Below, piece after piece: positions 55,106-63,839 of a stretch of DNA of 64,000 nt. Each line of letters opens with the position of its first letter. Position 1 is the first letter of the stretch. This DNA comes from Altererythrobacter sp. GTDB taxonomy: Bacteria > Pseudomonadota > Alphaproteobacteria > Sphingomonadales > Sphingomonadaceae. The notes under the pieces were generated by a model that saw nothing but the letters and a program-made list of their open reading frames with translations, had not been told where the DNA came from and made no database searches. The stretch is taken from positions 727,496 through 791,495 of the forward strand of contig JAEULJ010000001.1 in the NCBI GenBank assembly GCA_016793865.1, written 5' to 3'. A program made the position numbers and the translations under genes.

Positions 55106-55794
55106 CCGGCCTCCGTGCCGTCCAGCGCCGCCTTGAGCCGTTCATAACCGACCGCGCCCTCGAGCACCTGGCCCCCGGCCACCCAGCTCGGCGTGCCGGT
55201 AAAGCGCAGCGTGCGGGCGAGCTGCATGGTGCTGGCGAGCTCGGCCGCCACGGCGTTGGAAGCGGCCACCCGCCGCGCCCGTTCCATGTCGAGCCCCGCC
55301 TTGGCCGCCGCCCGCGCCACGCTGGCCGGACTGGGCGGATCGCCCGCGAACATGGCGGTGTAGAAGGCGGCGTAGCGGCCCTGTTCGGCGGCGGCGAGCG
55401 CCATTCGCGCGGCCTCCTCGCTGCCCTTGAAGATCGGCCATTCGCGGACCACGATCCTGAGCTCGGGATCGCTGGCCACCAGCCGTTGCACATCGGCCTC
55501 GCTGCTGCGGCAGAAGGAGCAGCCATAATCGGTGAACTTGACCAGCGTGCGCTTGCCCGCGGGATTGCCCAGCACCGCGCCGGGGAAGGGGCGGGCGACC
55601 TCCTCGCCCACCTCGGCCAGGCGGGCTTGGCCCTCGCGCCGTTCCAGCGCGCTGGCCATTTCGGGCAGGACGTCGGGATTGGCGACCAGCCACGCCCGCA
55701 TCCGCGGCTCGCCCAGGCCCGACAGCGACCACAGCCCCGCGCCCACGAAGCCGAAGACCAGCGCGATCAGCGCGGTGAAGAAAAACCGTTGCAT
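55102..55794 (-). CDS. DsbA-family disulfide oxidoreductase (Com1-like)
   Basis: A 230-residue exported thioredoxin-fold protein with a hydrophobic N-terminal signal or anchor (FFFTALIALVFGFVGAGLW). The active site is CSFC (Cys92, Cys95) in FTDYGCSFCRSSEADV, with FTGTPSWVAGG as the cis-Pro loop. It overlaps the PDZ-protease gene by four bases and lies eight bases after the BepA-like gene. Confidence 0.87.
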   Translation of the reverse strand: MQRFFFTALIALVFGFVGAGLWSLSGLGEPRMRAWLVANPDVLPEMASALERREGQARLAEVGEEVARPFPGAVLGNPAGKRTLVKFTDYGCSFCRSSEADVQRLVASDPELRIVVREWPIFKGSEEAARMALAAAEQGRYAAFYTAMFAGDPPSPASVARAAAKAGLDMERARRVAASNAVAAELASTMQLARTLRFTGTPSWVAGGQVLEGAVGYERLKAALDGTEAG

Positions 55795-55802
55795 TCCCGA
55801 TC

Positions 55803-57185
55803 CTAACCGGCGCGGCGGCGCCCGCCCTTGCCCGTTTCGCGCTCGTAGAGCGCCCGGGCCTGCATTTCGATGTCCTGCGCGCGCAGCCAGTCGGGCGTTT
55901 CCGGTGCCAGCCCGCCCTGCGCCGCGCGGGCGCTCGCCACGGCGCGCAGATAGTCGCCGCCCATCACCTGCTGCTCGGCGCTGGCGAGGCTGGCGCGCGC
56001 CATGTCGCCGCGCGCGGCATAGACGGTGCCGAGCTGGCGCCAGGCGAAGGGGTTGTAGCGATCGCGCGCCACCGCCGCGCGCAGCACCCGCTCCGCCTCG
56101 GCGTAATTGGCCGGGTCCTCGGTGGCGATCAGCGCGTGGCCGTAGAGCGTGGCGATCAGCGGCTGGGCATTGGTCAGCGCGGTCGCCTGCCGCAGCACGC
56201 CCAGCGCCTCTCCCGGGCGCCCGGATTCGAGCAGGATCTGCCCCTCCAGCTCGAGGAAATAGGGGTCATCGGGCGCGCTTGCGATGAGCGCCTCGGTCTC
56301 CTCCAGCGCTTTGCCGACCATCGCCTGCTTGTGATAGGCGTAGGCACGCGCATAGCGGGCCGGCACGCTGTTGTCGGTCGTCGGGTAGCGGCGCAGCGTC
56401 TGCGCTGGCTCGTTCAGATAGCCGATCAGCTTGGCCTTGATGCGTTCGAACCGGGCCTGCATCGCGGCATCGTCGGGCCGGCGCCAGGCCGGATCGTGCT
56501 CGTACACGTCGCGCAGCGAGGCGATGCGGTCGCTGGTGAGCGGGTGGCTGCGGACATATTCGATCTCGGCGTCGCGGCTCACGCCATAGCGCATCTCCTG
56601 TCCCGCCAGCTTCTCGAAGAAGGCGAGCGAACCCCGCCCGGAGATGCCCGCCTTGGCCAGGAAGCTGGCACCGGCGGCATCGGCGCTGCCCTCCTCGCCC
56701 CGGCTGTAGGCGAGGAACTTGCCCATCGCCGCGCGCTGACCCATCATCAGCGCGGCCATGCCGGCATCGGGCGATCCCGCCAGCATCGCGCCGACCCCGG
56801 CTAGCAGCGAGAGCAGCGAGATATTGGTGGCCACGCGCGCGCCTTCGCCCATGCGGACGATATGCCCGCCGGTGACATGGCCCAGCTCATGCGCCAGCAC
56901 CCCCTGCACCTCGGCGGCGGTGTCCGCCTTCTCGATCAGCCCGCTGTGGACATAGACCGCCTGGCCGCCGGCCACGAAGGCGTTGATCGACGGGGCGTTG
57001 AGCAGGGCGATATCGACATTGCGTTCCGGCAGATCGGCGGCGGCGACGAGCGGCGCGGCGAGATCCTGGAAGAACGCCTCGGTCTCCGTGTCGCGCAGCA
57101 TCGACTGCGCCGCCGCCGGCGAGGCGGTGGACAGCGCGAGCGCGACAGCGACGTGGCGCCAGGGTGCTCGAAGGGAACGGAGCAT
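55803..57185 (-). CDS. BepA-like M48 metalloprotease with TPR repeats
   Basis: A 460-residue periplasmic protease and chaperone of the BepA type, which helps assemble outer-membrane proteins such as LptD. It has a signal peptide (about 1-27), the zinc motif LAHELGHVTGGH with the third ligand in SRGEEGSADAAG, and a C-terminal TPR region (about 270-440, ALEETEALIASAPDDPYFLELEGQ and similar). It is first in the three-gene envelope cluster with DsbA and the PDZ protease. Confidence 0.9.
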   Translation of the reverse strand: MLRSLRAPWRHVAVALALSTASPAAAQSMLRDTETEAFFQDLAAPLVAAADLPERNVDIALLNAPSINAFVAGGQAVYVHSGLIEKADTAAEVQGVLAHELGHVTGGHIVRMGEGARVATNISLLSLLAGVGAMLAGSPDAGMAALMMGQRAAMGKFLAYSRGEEGSADAAGASFLAKAGISGRGSLAFFEKLAGQEMRYGVSRDAEIEYVRSHPLTSDRIASLRDVYEHDPAWRRPDDAAMQARFERIKAKLIGYLNEPAQTLRRYPTTDNSVPARYARAYAYHKQAMVGKALEETEALIASAPDDPYFLELEGQILLESGRPGEALGVLRQATALTNAQPLIATLYGHALIATEDPANYAEAERVLRAAVARDRYNPFAWRQLGTVYAARGDMARASLASAEQQVMGGDYLRAVASARAAQGGLAPETPDWLRAQDIEMQARALYERETGKGGRRRAG

Positions 57186-57269
57186 CGCTCCGGCCCTAGC
57201 CGGGTTTGCGCTGAACGGTAACTGAAACCGCGCGTGCGGCCGCGACGCGGCGCCGGAACGGGCCGCGGG

Positions 57270-59102
57270 TCAGGCGAGCAGCTTGCGCGCCGCCTTCTCG
57301 ACCAGGGCAATATCGCCGGGAACCTCGCCCAGCACCGCCAGCTCGCCCGTGGGCAGGCGGCGGACCATCACCAGCGCGAACTCCGCGCCTTCGGCGGGCA
57401 GGGCGTCGAGCGCCACCGGATCGAGCTTGCGCAGCCGCTTGGCCAGTCCCGCGCGGACTTCCTCGCGAGGGGCGGAATCGGGCCTGCCCTCCGCCTCGCG
57501 CCGGGCACGGCGCTCGGCCTGGACGATGCCCTTGAGCCCGCCTTCGGCCCGCGCCAGCACGTTTTCCAGCGTGCCCCGCGCCACGCCGGTGCGGTGGGCG
57601 TGGCCCAGCACGGTGGCGTATTCGGTAAGCCGGGTCTTGTCGTAATCGGCGCCGAACACGAGCTTGACGATCGGCGTCATCGGCGCGCGATCCTGCACCG
57701 TCAGGCCGTTCTCGGCCAGCAGCTCGTCGAAATCCGCGGGGTTGGCGGCGGCTTCCAGGCTGAAGTCATAGGCGCGCGCGACCGCCTGGTAGAGCGCCTT
57801 GCGCCCCCGGTCCTCGCTCGAGCGCGCGGTCTGCGCCAGCTCGCGCGCGGCTGCCAGGCAGTCGTAAAGGCCGTCGGCTTCCTCGTCGGTATCGACGAGC
57901 GCCTCCAGATCAAGCTCCGTCTCAAGCTCCGGCTCGGGCGCGACCACGGGTGCGCGAGTGAAGGGCGGGGGCGGGGGCGGATCGGCGGGTTCGTAGGCTT
58001 CGGGCATCGCGAAGCCGGCCGGTGCCAGGGGCACAGCGTCATCGCCGTCCATCCCGGGTAGCGCCACGCTTTGCTTGACCCGCGCACCGCGCGCGACGAG
58101 CGCCGCGAGCCCCAGGCTGGCGCTTTCGTCGCCAAGGGGATCGACCACGCCCTCGACGTCCTCGCTCTCCTCGCCGTCCTCCAGGCCCTGCGCGCCATAA
58201 TCGACGGCATAGACCTTGTCGTCCTCGCCGAACCCGGAAAAGCCCGCGCCCCACTCGCTGGCATCGGCGGAATCCTCCGCCTCCTCCTCGGTTTCCTCGT
58301 TCTCGGACAGCGCGTCCACCAGTTCGAGCGGCGCGTCTTCGGCCTCGTTCTCCACCCCGAACGCCGGGCGCGGCAGGGAGGCGCCGTCCTCCACCTCGTT
58401 GTTCCGGGGCGCTGAGAATGCCGTCAGGTCGAGCATCCGGTCCATGTCCTGTCCTTCGTGATGGGCGGCCTGCGGCGTGGTCGCGGTCGCGTCGATTTCG
58501 TCCAGCAGAGCGTCGGCAGTCGCCGCGTCCGCCAGTTCCTTCCAGTTGATGACCCCGAAGATGTAGTCGATCGTCTCGCCATCGCTGGACCAGGGCAGCA
58601 GGATGCCGCGATAGAGCACCGCCGCGCCGCGGCCGTTGGTGAACTCCGCCTCGAAACCGATCGGAGCGCGGTTGGCGAGGATCTGGAGATAGTGGTCGGT
58701 GATGCGGCTCAGCAGCGAGAGGCCGGGCACTTCGGACAGGCGCTTGAAGCGCGCCTCGCCGCCGCATTCCTCGGCCAGCTTGGCCCCCAGGAAGCGGATG
58801 GCGGGATCGTCCACCCCGCGCTTGCCGCCGAAATCCAGCAGCACGCCATAGGGGCCGAAATCCTCCAGCGTCTCGGGCTGGAGGTTGGCGATGTCGGGAA
58901 AATCGCCTGAACCGAGCAGCGATGCCCAGTGGTTGTAGGCGCGCACCTGCATGCGGCGTTCGTCCTGCCCCACGGGGGACGGGGGCGCGAGCGGTGCGTC
59001 GAAATCGTCGCTGGGCCAGCCATCGCCGGCGTCGCCGAGGTAATGCGGGTCGCGACCGCCGGGCGCATCATGCGCGCCGAATGTGTCGCCGTGCCTGTCC
59101 AT
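57270..59102 (-). CDS. PAS-domain (PAS_5/DUF1457) protein with long acidic linker
   Basis: A 610-residue cytoplasmic protein. Residues about 45-200 match the PAS_5 (DUF1457) type seen in alphaproteobacterial sensors: RAYNHWASLLGSGDFPDIANL, FGPYGVLLDF, IRFLGAKLAEECGG and FEAEFTNGRGAAVLYRGILLP (as blocks). A long acidic, disordered region (about 210-410) is followed by a helical, basic C-terminal part of about 190 residues that I do not recognise. No kinase or output domain is visible. Confidence 0.72.
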   Translation of the reverse strand: MDRHGDTFGAHDAPGGRDPHYLGDAGDGWPSDDFDAPLAPPSPVGQDERRMQVRAYNHWASLLGSGDFPDIANLQPETLEDFGPYGVLLDFGGKRGVDDPAIRFLGAKLAEECGGEARFKRLSEVPGLSLLSRITDHYLQILANRAPIGFEAEFTNGRGAAVLYRGILLPWSSDGETIDYIFGVINWKELADAATADALLDEIDATATTPQAAHHEGQDMDRMLDLTAFSAPRNNEVEDGASLPRPAFGVENEAEDAPLELVDALSENEETEEEAEDSADASEWGAGFSGFGEDDKVYAVDYGAQGLEDGEESEDVEGVVDPLGDESASLGLAALVARGARVKQSVALPGMDGDDAVPLAPAGFAMPEAYEPADPPPPPPFTRAPVVAPEPELETELDLEALVDTDEEADGLYDCLAAARELAQTARSSEDRGRKALYQAVARAYDFSLEAAANPADFDELLAENGLTVQDRAPMTPIVKLVFGADYDKTRLTEYATVLGHAHRTGVARGTLENVLARAEGGLKGIVQAERRARREAEGRPDSAPREEVRAGLAKRLRKLDPVALDALPAEGAEFALVMVRRLPTGELAVLGEVPGDIALVEKAARKLLA

Positions 59103-59197
59103 GCCGCAACTGCCCCGTGATCCAACCTGGTCCCGGCCTATGGCAGAGGCGTGGTAAACATCCCGTAAATGATAGTCCCGTGCCCCGTGGCGCGGGG

Positions 59198-59656
59198 TCA
59201 GAGCATGTAGCGCATGCGGATGGAGATGCGCTCCGCCGAGCCGGAGGCGATATCGAAGGCGGCAGCGGCGAACCGCGGCGGGCCGAAGCGCACCTTGGCA
59301 TCGCGCGAGAAGCCGAAGCCTTCGCGCGGGATCATCATCGCTGCGCGGTCGGCCTTGCCGTTGCCGTTCTCGTCATGCAGCAGCGCCACCGCATAGCGCC
59401 CGGGCCGGACCCCGAGGAATGTCAGCGTGACCCGCCCCATCGCCGGCACCGCGATCTGATAGGACCGGGCCGGATCGCTGCAGTCGGGAAACCCCTCCGC
59501 CTCGCTGGTCAGGCAGGCGCGCACCAGCCCCTTGGCATTGCGCAGGTTGGTCACCTCCACGGTGAGTTCCGCCGCGGCCGGCGGGCTCGCCGCGCCCGCA
59601 ACGCCCGCGCCCGCCGCGCCTAGAGCGAGCGCGAGAGCCCGCGATCGGTGCCGCAT
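59198..59656 (-). CDS. DUF2141 family exported protein
   Basis: A 152-residue protein with a signal peptide (about 1-28) and the DUF2141 domain: KGLVRACLTSEAEGFPDCSD (two Cys), FLGVRPGRYAVALLHDENGNGKAD, and IPREGFGFSRDA. The function is unknown, with a transthyretin-like beta fold. Its start lies inside the end of the fatty-acid hydroxylase gene (37-base overlap on the same strand). DUF2141 and hydroxylase genes are often neighbours, so a lipid or carotenoid link is possible. Confidence 0.82.
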   Translation of the reverse strand: MRHRSRALALALGAAGAGVAGAASPPAAAELTVEVTNLRNAKGLVRACLTSEAEGFPDCSDPARSYQIAVPAMGRVTLTFLGVRPGRYAVALLHDENGNGKADRAAMMIPREGFGFSRDAKVRFGPPRFAAAAFDIASGSAERISIRMRYML

Positions 59657-60336
59657 AACCTGTCCCAGAAACGGAAATAGAGGCCGTAGTTGCATCGATA
59701 CTCTTCGTGATGGCGATGATGGTGGCTGGCGGTTATCACCCATCCGCCCAATCGGGAATGGACCAGTCGTGCCGGGAAGATTTCCCAGCCCATGTGATTG
59801 ATCACCCCCATCACCGTCATGATCGCCAGCACCAGGCCCAGCATGGCGGCGTGGATGGGGACCGCGAGCACCAGCAAGGGGATGACCACCGCGCCGCTCA
59901 GCGCCTCCCAGGGGTGGAAGCTCATCGCCGCCCATGCCGTGGGCGGACGGCTGGCGTGATGGACGGCATGGACCGCGCGGAACAGGCGCGGGCGGTGCAT
60001 CCACCGGTGCGTCCAGTAGAACCAGGCGTCATGCGCGAGCAGATAGAGCAGCACCGAGAGCGGGGCGTACCACAGCGGCCAATCGCTCCACTGGGTGTAG
60101 ATGCGGGTCCAGCCGCGCGCCTGCCAGCCCCAGGCGATCACCCCGGCGGGAATGCCGTAGATCGCGGCGGAGGCGAGCGACCAGCCGATCTCGCGCCGGA
60201 TCTGCCCGCTCAGCGCGGCATGGCGGCCGGGCAGCCGCCGCTCGGTGAGCCAGGCGAAGAACCCGCTTGCCGCGGCATAGCGCGCTGCGACGATCGCCGT
60301 CATCGCCAGGGCGGAAAGGAGGATGGCGCTGAGCAT
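59620..60336 (-). CDS. Fatty-acid hydroxylase/sterol-desaturase superfamily membrane enzyme
   Basis: A 238-residue membrane diiron enzyme with four to five helices. The eight-histidine pattern is visible as HDAWFYWTHRWMH, HAVHHAS and HHHRHH. These are non-haem iron hydroxylases or desaturases acting on fatty acyl chains, sterols or carotenoids. The final NYGLYFRFWDRLCGTD is characteristic. The substrate is unknown; sphingolipid or carotenoid hydroxylation are options in this order. Confidence 0.85.
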   Translation of the reverse strand: MLSAILLSALAMTAIVAARYAAASGFFAWLTERRLPGRHAALSGQIRREIGWSLASAAIYGIPAGVIAWGWQARGWTRIYTQWSDWPLWYAPLSVLLYLLAHDAWFYWTHRWMHRPRLFRAVHAVHHASRPPTAWAAMSFHPWEALSGAVVIPLLVLAVPIHAAMLGLVLAIMTVMGVINHMGWEIFPARLVHSRLGGWVITASHHHRHHEEYRCNYGLYFRFWDRLCGTDRGLSRSL

Positions 60337-60403
60337 GGCCGCACGGCCTTATGCCGCAGCGCGCCCCCCCGGTTCAAGTCCCGCCGGCGCAACGCCTGCC
60401 GGT

Positions 60404-60985
60404 TCAGCCCGGCGCCCCCCACGCACCGCCCCATTGCGCGCAGTGCGGATCGCCGTTTACCGCCAGCCGCCGCAGCGCCGCGCGGGCGAGGCGCTCGGTC
60501 TCGCATCTGCGCCGGGCGGAGGGCAGCGGGTGAAGCGGGGCGGGGCGCAGGATTTCCGCGCCATAGCCATCGGCAACGATGATGCCGCAACAATCGGGCC
60601 GGTAATGTTCCCCTTCCAGCGGGGTCCGGTCCAGACCGGGCGGCACGCCCCAGTAGAAGCGGTCGCAGAAGTCGAGGTAGTCGGGCCATTTGCCGTCGCC
60701 CAGCAAGTCGCCGCGCGCGACCTTGATCTCCACGATCACCACCTGGCCCTTGGCGTCGATCCCCATCAGATCCGCCCGCCGCCCATTGCGAAGCGGCATT
60801 TCCGGCAGGCACCAGATGTCGTTCTGTGCGAACAGCCGCGTGATCCCGCGTGCCACCGCGCGCGCGGTGGCCCGGTCGGGGCCGTGTTCGGCGTCCGCCA
60901 CGGGCCCGTCTGGCGGCGCGAAACCGGCCGCGCCCGTATCGCGCGCCCTGTCGGATTCGAGGAGGAAAGGCGGAGAATCACCCAT
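60404..60985 (-). CDS. mmcB: MmcB family DNA repair protein
   Basis: MmcB is a PD-(D/E)xK-nuclease-like protein of the alphaproteobacterial SOS response. The 193-residue protein has ARGITRLFAQNDIWCLPEMPLRNGRRADLMG (as blocks), the nuclease-like VVIVEIKVARGDLLGDGKWPDYLDFCDRFYWGVP and CGIIVADGYGAEILRPAPL. An alphaproteobacterial LexA box (GAAC-N7-GAAC) lies 13 bases upstream of the ATG at 60985, directly supporting SOS control. Confidence 0.92.
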   Translation of the reverse strand: MGDSPPFLLESDRARDTGAAGFAPPDGPVADAEHGPDRATARAVARGITRLFAQNDIWCLPEMPLRNGRRADLMGIDAKGQVVIVEIKVARGDLLGDGKWPDYLDFCDRFYWGVPPGLDRTPLEGEHYRPDCCGIIVADGYGAEILRPAPLHPLPSARRRCETERLARAALRRLAVNGDPHCAQWGGAWGAPG

Positions 60986-60997
60986 CTCGGCTTGCTG

Positions 60998-61012
60998 GAA
61001 CAAAATGTGAAC
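60998..61012 (-). promoter_or_regulatory. LexA (SOS) box upstream of mmcB
   Basis: GAAC (60998-61001), seven bases, GAAC (61009-61012), which reads GTTC-N7-GTTC on the gene's strand. This is the known alphaproteobacterial LexA operator. It is placed 13-27 bases before the mmcB start. Confidence 0.85.
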
Positions 61013-61044
61013 CAGGTCAAGCGGGCCAGGGTCGGCCGCCGCGC

Positions 61045-61470
61045 CTATTCCGTGGGTTCGGGCCGCGAGACGATCGCCATCAGCGATGCGCGGGCGCGGT
61101 CGAACTCGCGCCACAGGGTCAGCGCCGCGGCGCTGGTGTCGCGGCCCTGCGCTCGCGCCGCCAGGATCGCGCGCAACCCTGCCTGAAGCGCCGCCGCGCA
61201 ATCGTCGATACCCTGCTCGGCCACCACCAGCCGCGCCGGGCCGCCCCCGGCCGCGCGCATCGCGAACTCGCGCGGGGAGCACGGCGGGCGGGCCGGGGGA
61301 AGGTTCGCAAGCCCAGCGATGGCGTCGCCCGCTTCCAGCAGCAGGGCGAAGCCCGCCGCGAGCCCGCCGCCCCGGATCGTCGCATCGCCGCCCGGCTGCG
61401 CTTGCGCGGCGGAAGCGGCGCCGTTGATCGGGGTATTCCGGTTCGGGCGCTGGCGAAGGGAGGCAACCAT
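61045..61470 (-). CDS. Hypothetical protein, 141 residues
   Basis: A soluble protein I do not recognise. The first 35 residues look disordered; the rest is helical with [21 protein letters not shown] and [23 protein letters not shown]. The ATG at 61470 is chosen because the frame continues far upstream through the opposite strand of the tRNA and other genes. It lies 59 bases before the mmcB start, so the SOS box falls between them. It could be a shadow, but composition and position fit a small gene. Confidence 0.45.
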   Translation of the reverse strand: MVASLRQRPNRNTPINGAASAAQAQPGGDATIRGGGLAAGFALLLEAGDAIAGLANLPPARPPCSPREFAMRAAGGGPARLVVAEQGIDDCAAALQAGLRAILAARAQGRDTSAAALTLWREFDRARASLMAIVSRPEPTE

Positions 61471-61598
61471 CCCAGTGCGATAGGCGCGCGTCCTTGCCGA
61501 TTCGCTAATGCGGGTGCGGCGCGCGGCGGAGCTGGCGATAGGCTCTGGCCACCCGCTCGCCGCTTTGCTAAGCGCCCGCCTCGCCCGCGCGGCCCCGC

Positions 61599-61675
<77 letters not shown>

Positions 61676-61760
61676 TTTCGTTTATGGTATAAAACATTGA
61701 AACATAACAGTTTCTCGGCGGCGGTTATCCCGTCGATGGGGGCGTTTGGCTTCGCGGGAC

Positions 61761-63023
61761 CTAGAGGAAGGCCAGAATCTGGTGAACGCACAGAATGATG
61801 AAGAGGATCGATGAAAGCGCCAGCAAGAGGTTCGAGAGCCAGCCAGAGCGCCATTCGGGCGGCACGCCGGGTCGGTTGAGCAGCCACATCAGCGTGAGCG
61901 CGAGGAAGGGCATGAAGAATGCGCCGAAAGCGCCATAGGCGATGATGAGCGCGAAGGGCTGGCCCAGCGTCAGGAGAACCATCGGCGGGAAGGTCAGCCA
62001 GAGCACATAGAAGCGGAAGGCCGGGCTGGTTTCGAGATCGCTGCGATCCCCCGCGGCATGGGTGCCGCGCAGGTTCCGCACGAAGTCGGCGAACAGCAGC
62101 GAGACGCCCTGCCAGACGCCGAGGATCGACGAGAAGGTGGTGGCGACGAAGCCGATCAGGAAGATCGTCGCCACGGTCGGCCCGAAGCGCCTGGCCAGCA
62201 CCGCCTCCAGATCGAGCAGGCCGCGATCGCCGCCCGCCAGGCTGATCTGCGCCGCGTGCAGCAGTTCCGCGCCGACGATCAGCATCGCAACGACGAATAT
62301 GCCGGTCACGACATAGGCCACGCGGTTGTCGAAGCGCATCATGCCCATCCAGCCCGGACTGTTCCAACCCTTCGCATTGACCCAATAGCCATAGGCGGCG
62401 AGCGTGATCGTGCCGCCCACGCCGCCGATCAGCCCCAGCGTGTAGATGGCCGAGCCTTCGGGAAGCTGTGGCACCAGGCCGCCCAGCGCATGGCCCAGAT
62501 TGGGCGCGACCAGGATCGCCAGCCCGACCACGACGACGAACATCACTCCGATGAAGAACTTCATCGCCACCTCGAAGATGGCATAGCGGTTGAGCAGCAC
62601 GAAGGCCGCGCCCAGCACCCCCGAGAGCGCCCCCCAGGCCCAGAACGGCAGGACATCGGGAAACAGTGCCGCCAGTGGCAGCGCGGTCGCGCTCATCGCG
62701 GTTCCGCCGTACACGAAGCCCCACAGGATGATGTAGAATCCGAAATACCACCCGGTCCAGCGACCCAGCGAACGCCAGCCCTCCAGGATCGTCGATCCGG
62801 TGGCGAGGTGATAGCGGCCCGTCGCCTCGGCGAGCGCGATCTTGACGATGCAGCCGATCACCGCCGCCCACAGCAGCGCGTAGCCGAAGCGCGCGCCCGC
62901 GACGAGGGTGGCGACCAGGTCGCCCGCGCCGACGCCGGTTGCCGCGACAACGATCCCGGGGCCGACCAGCTTCCAGCGCGCTATGCCCGTGGGCGGCGCC
63001 TGCCGGTTGGATTCTGGGTTCAT
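61761..63023 (-). CDS. Nramp-like divalent metal transporter (atypical)
   Basis: A 420-residue membrane protein with about 11 helices and the Nramp fold. The helix 1 signature, usually DPGN, reads TGVGAGDLVA, and the helix 6 MPH region reads GGVGGTITLAAYGYW. The canonical Asp, Asn and Met metal ligands are therefore missing, as in proteobacterial Nramp-related clades. Transport of another cation or of a larger substrate is possible. It lies 18 bases downstream of the TSUP gene on the same strand. Confidence 0.85.
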   Translation of the reverse strand: MNPESNRQAPPTGIARWKLVGPGIVVAATGVGAGDLVATLVAGARFGYALLWAAVIGCIVKIALAEATGRYHLATGSTILEGWRSLGRWTGWYFGFYIILWGFVYGGTAMSATALPLAALFPDVLPFWAWGALSGVLGAAFVLLNRYAIFEVAMKFFIGVMFVVVVGLAILVAPNLGHALGGLVPQLPEGSAIYTLGLIGGVGGTITLAAYGYWVNAKGWNSPGWMGMMRFDNRVAYVVTGIFVVAMLIVGAELLHAAQISLAGGDRGLLDLEAVLARRFGPTVATIFLIGFVATTFSSILGVWQGVSLLFADFVRNLRGTHAAGDRSDLETSPAFRFYVLWLTFPPMVLLTLGQPFALIIAYGAFGAFFMPFLALTLMWLLNRPGVPPEWRSGWLSNLLLALSSILFIILCVHQILAFL

Positions 63024-63041
63024 CGATGCGCTCCCCCGCTC

Positions 63042-63839
63042 CTAGCCGGACGCCCCGGCCCAGATGGCCCCCGCGCTTTGCACCAGCATATAGGCGGCGA
63101 CGAGGAAAATCAGGCCGGCGAAAACCGAGGCCAGCCCTCCGCGCGACGACAGGCGCCGCGCCGCTCGCGTGCCGGCAAGGCCGCCGAAGATTCCGCCCGC
63201 GATGAAGATCGCCGCGAGCGTCCAGTCGACGAGGCCGGAGATCGCATAGCTGAGCGCGGTGGTGAGCCCGAAGGCGGTCACCGCGACGAGGCTGGTGCCC
63301 ACGGCGTTGAGAATCGGCATTCTCGTCGAGGCGATCAGTCCGGGCACGATCAGGAAGCCGCCGCCGATGCCGAAGAAGCCCGATACCCCTCCGGTCGCGA
63401 GCCCGTAGCCCAGCACCCTGGGCGCATTGTGGCGGTTGCAGGCGGCGCCCTCGATCCCCGGATCCTTGCGCCCGCGGAGCATCAGCGCGCCGACCACGAG
63501 CATCAGCAGCGCAAAGAGGAAGAGAAGCTTCTGGCCATCGACCGCCTTGCCGAGCGTCGACCCCGCCAGCGCGCCCGCGATTCCGCTGCCCGCGTAGAGG
63601 AACCCGCAGCGCCATTTGACCGTGCCCGCGCGGGCATGCTGCGCGAGCCCCGATGCGGCGTTGACCGCGACGGCGAGCGCGCTTGTCCCGATCGCCACAT
63701 GCGGGTTCGGCACGCCGACGAGATAGACCATCAGCGGGACCGCGAGGATCGATCCGCCACCCCCCACGAGCCCGAGCGTGAAGCCCACGAGCCCGCCCGA
63801 CAGCGCGCCGAGGAGATACTGGACGGCGTCGAGCGTCAC
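63042..63839 (-). CDS. TSUP-family sulfur-compound exporter (TauE/SafE-like)
   Basis: A 265-residue inner-membrane protein with seven to eight predicted helices. Duplicated TSUP motifs are visible: GFTLGLVGGGGSILAVPLMVYLVG (as block) and GGVSGFFGIGGGFLIVPGLI. TSUP proteins move sulfite, sulfoacetate or related anions. The start is a GTG at 63839 overlapping the upstream gene's stop (a probable sulfide:quinone reductase-like enzyme), which suggests sulfur oxidation with export of products. Confidence 0.85.
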   Translation of the reverse strand: MTLDAVQYLLGALSGGLVGFTLGLVGGGGSILAVPLMVYLVGVPNPHVAIGTSALAVAVNAASGLAQHARAGTVKWRCGFLYAGSGIAGALAGSTLGKAVDGQKLLFLFALLMLVVGALMLRGRKDPGIEGAACNRHNAPRVLGYGLATGGVSGFFGIGGGFLIVPGLIASTRMPILNAVGTSLVAVTAFGLTTALSYAISGLVDWTLAAIFIAGGIFGGLAGTRAARRLSSRGGLASVFAGLIFLVAAYMLVQSAGAIWAGASG

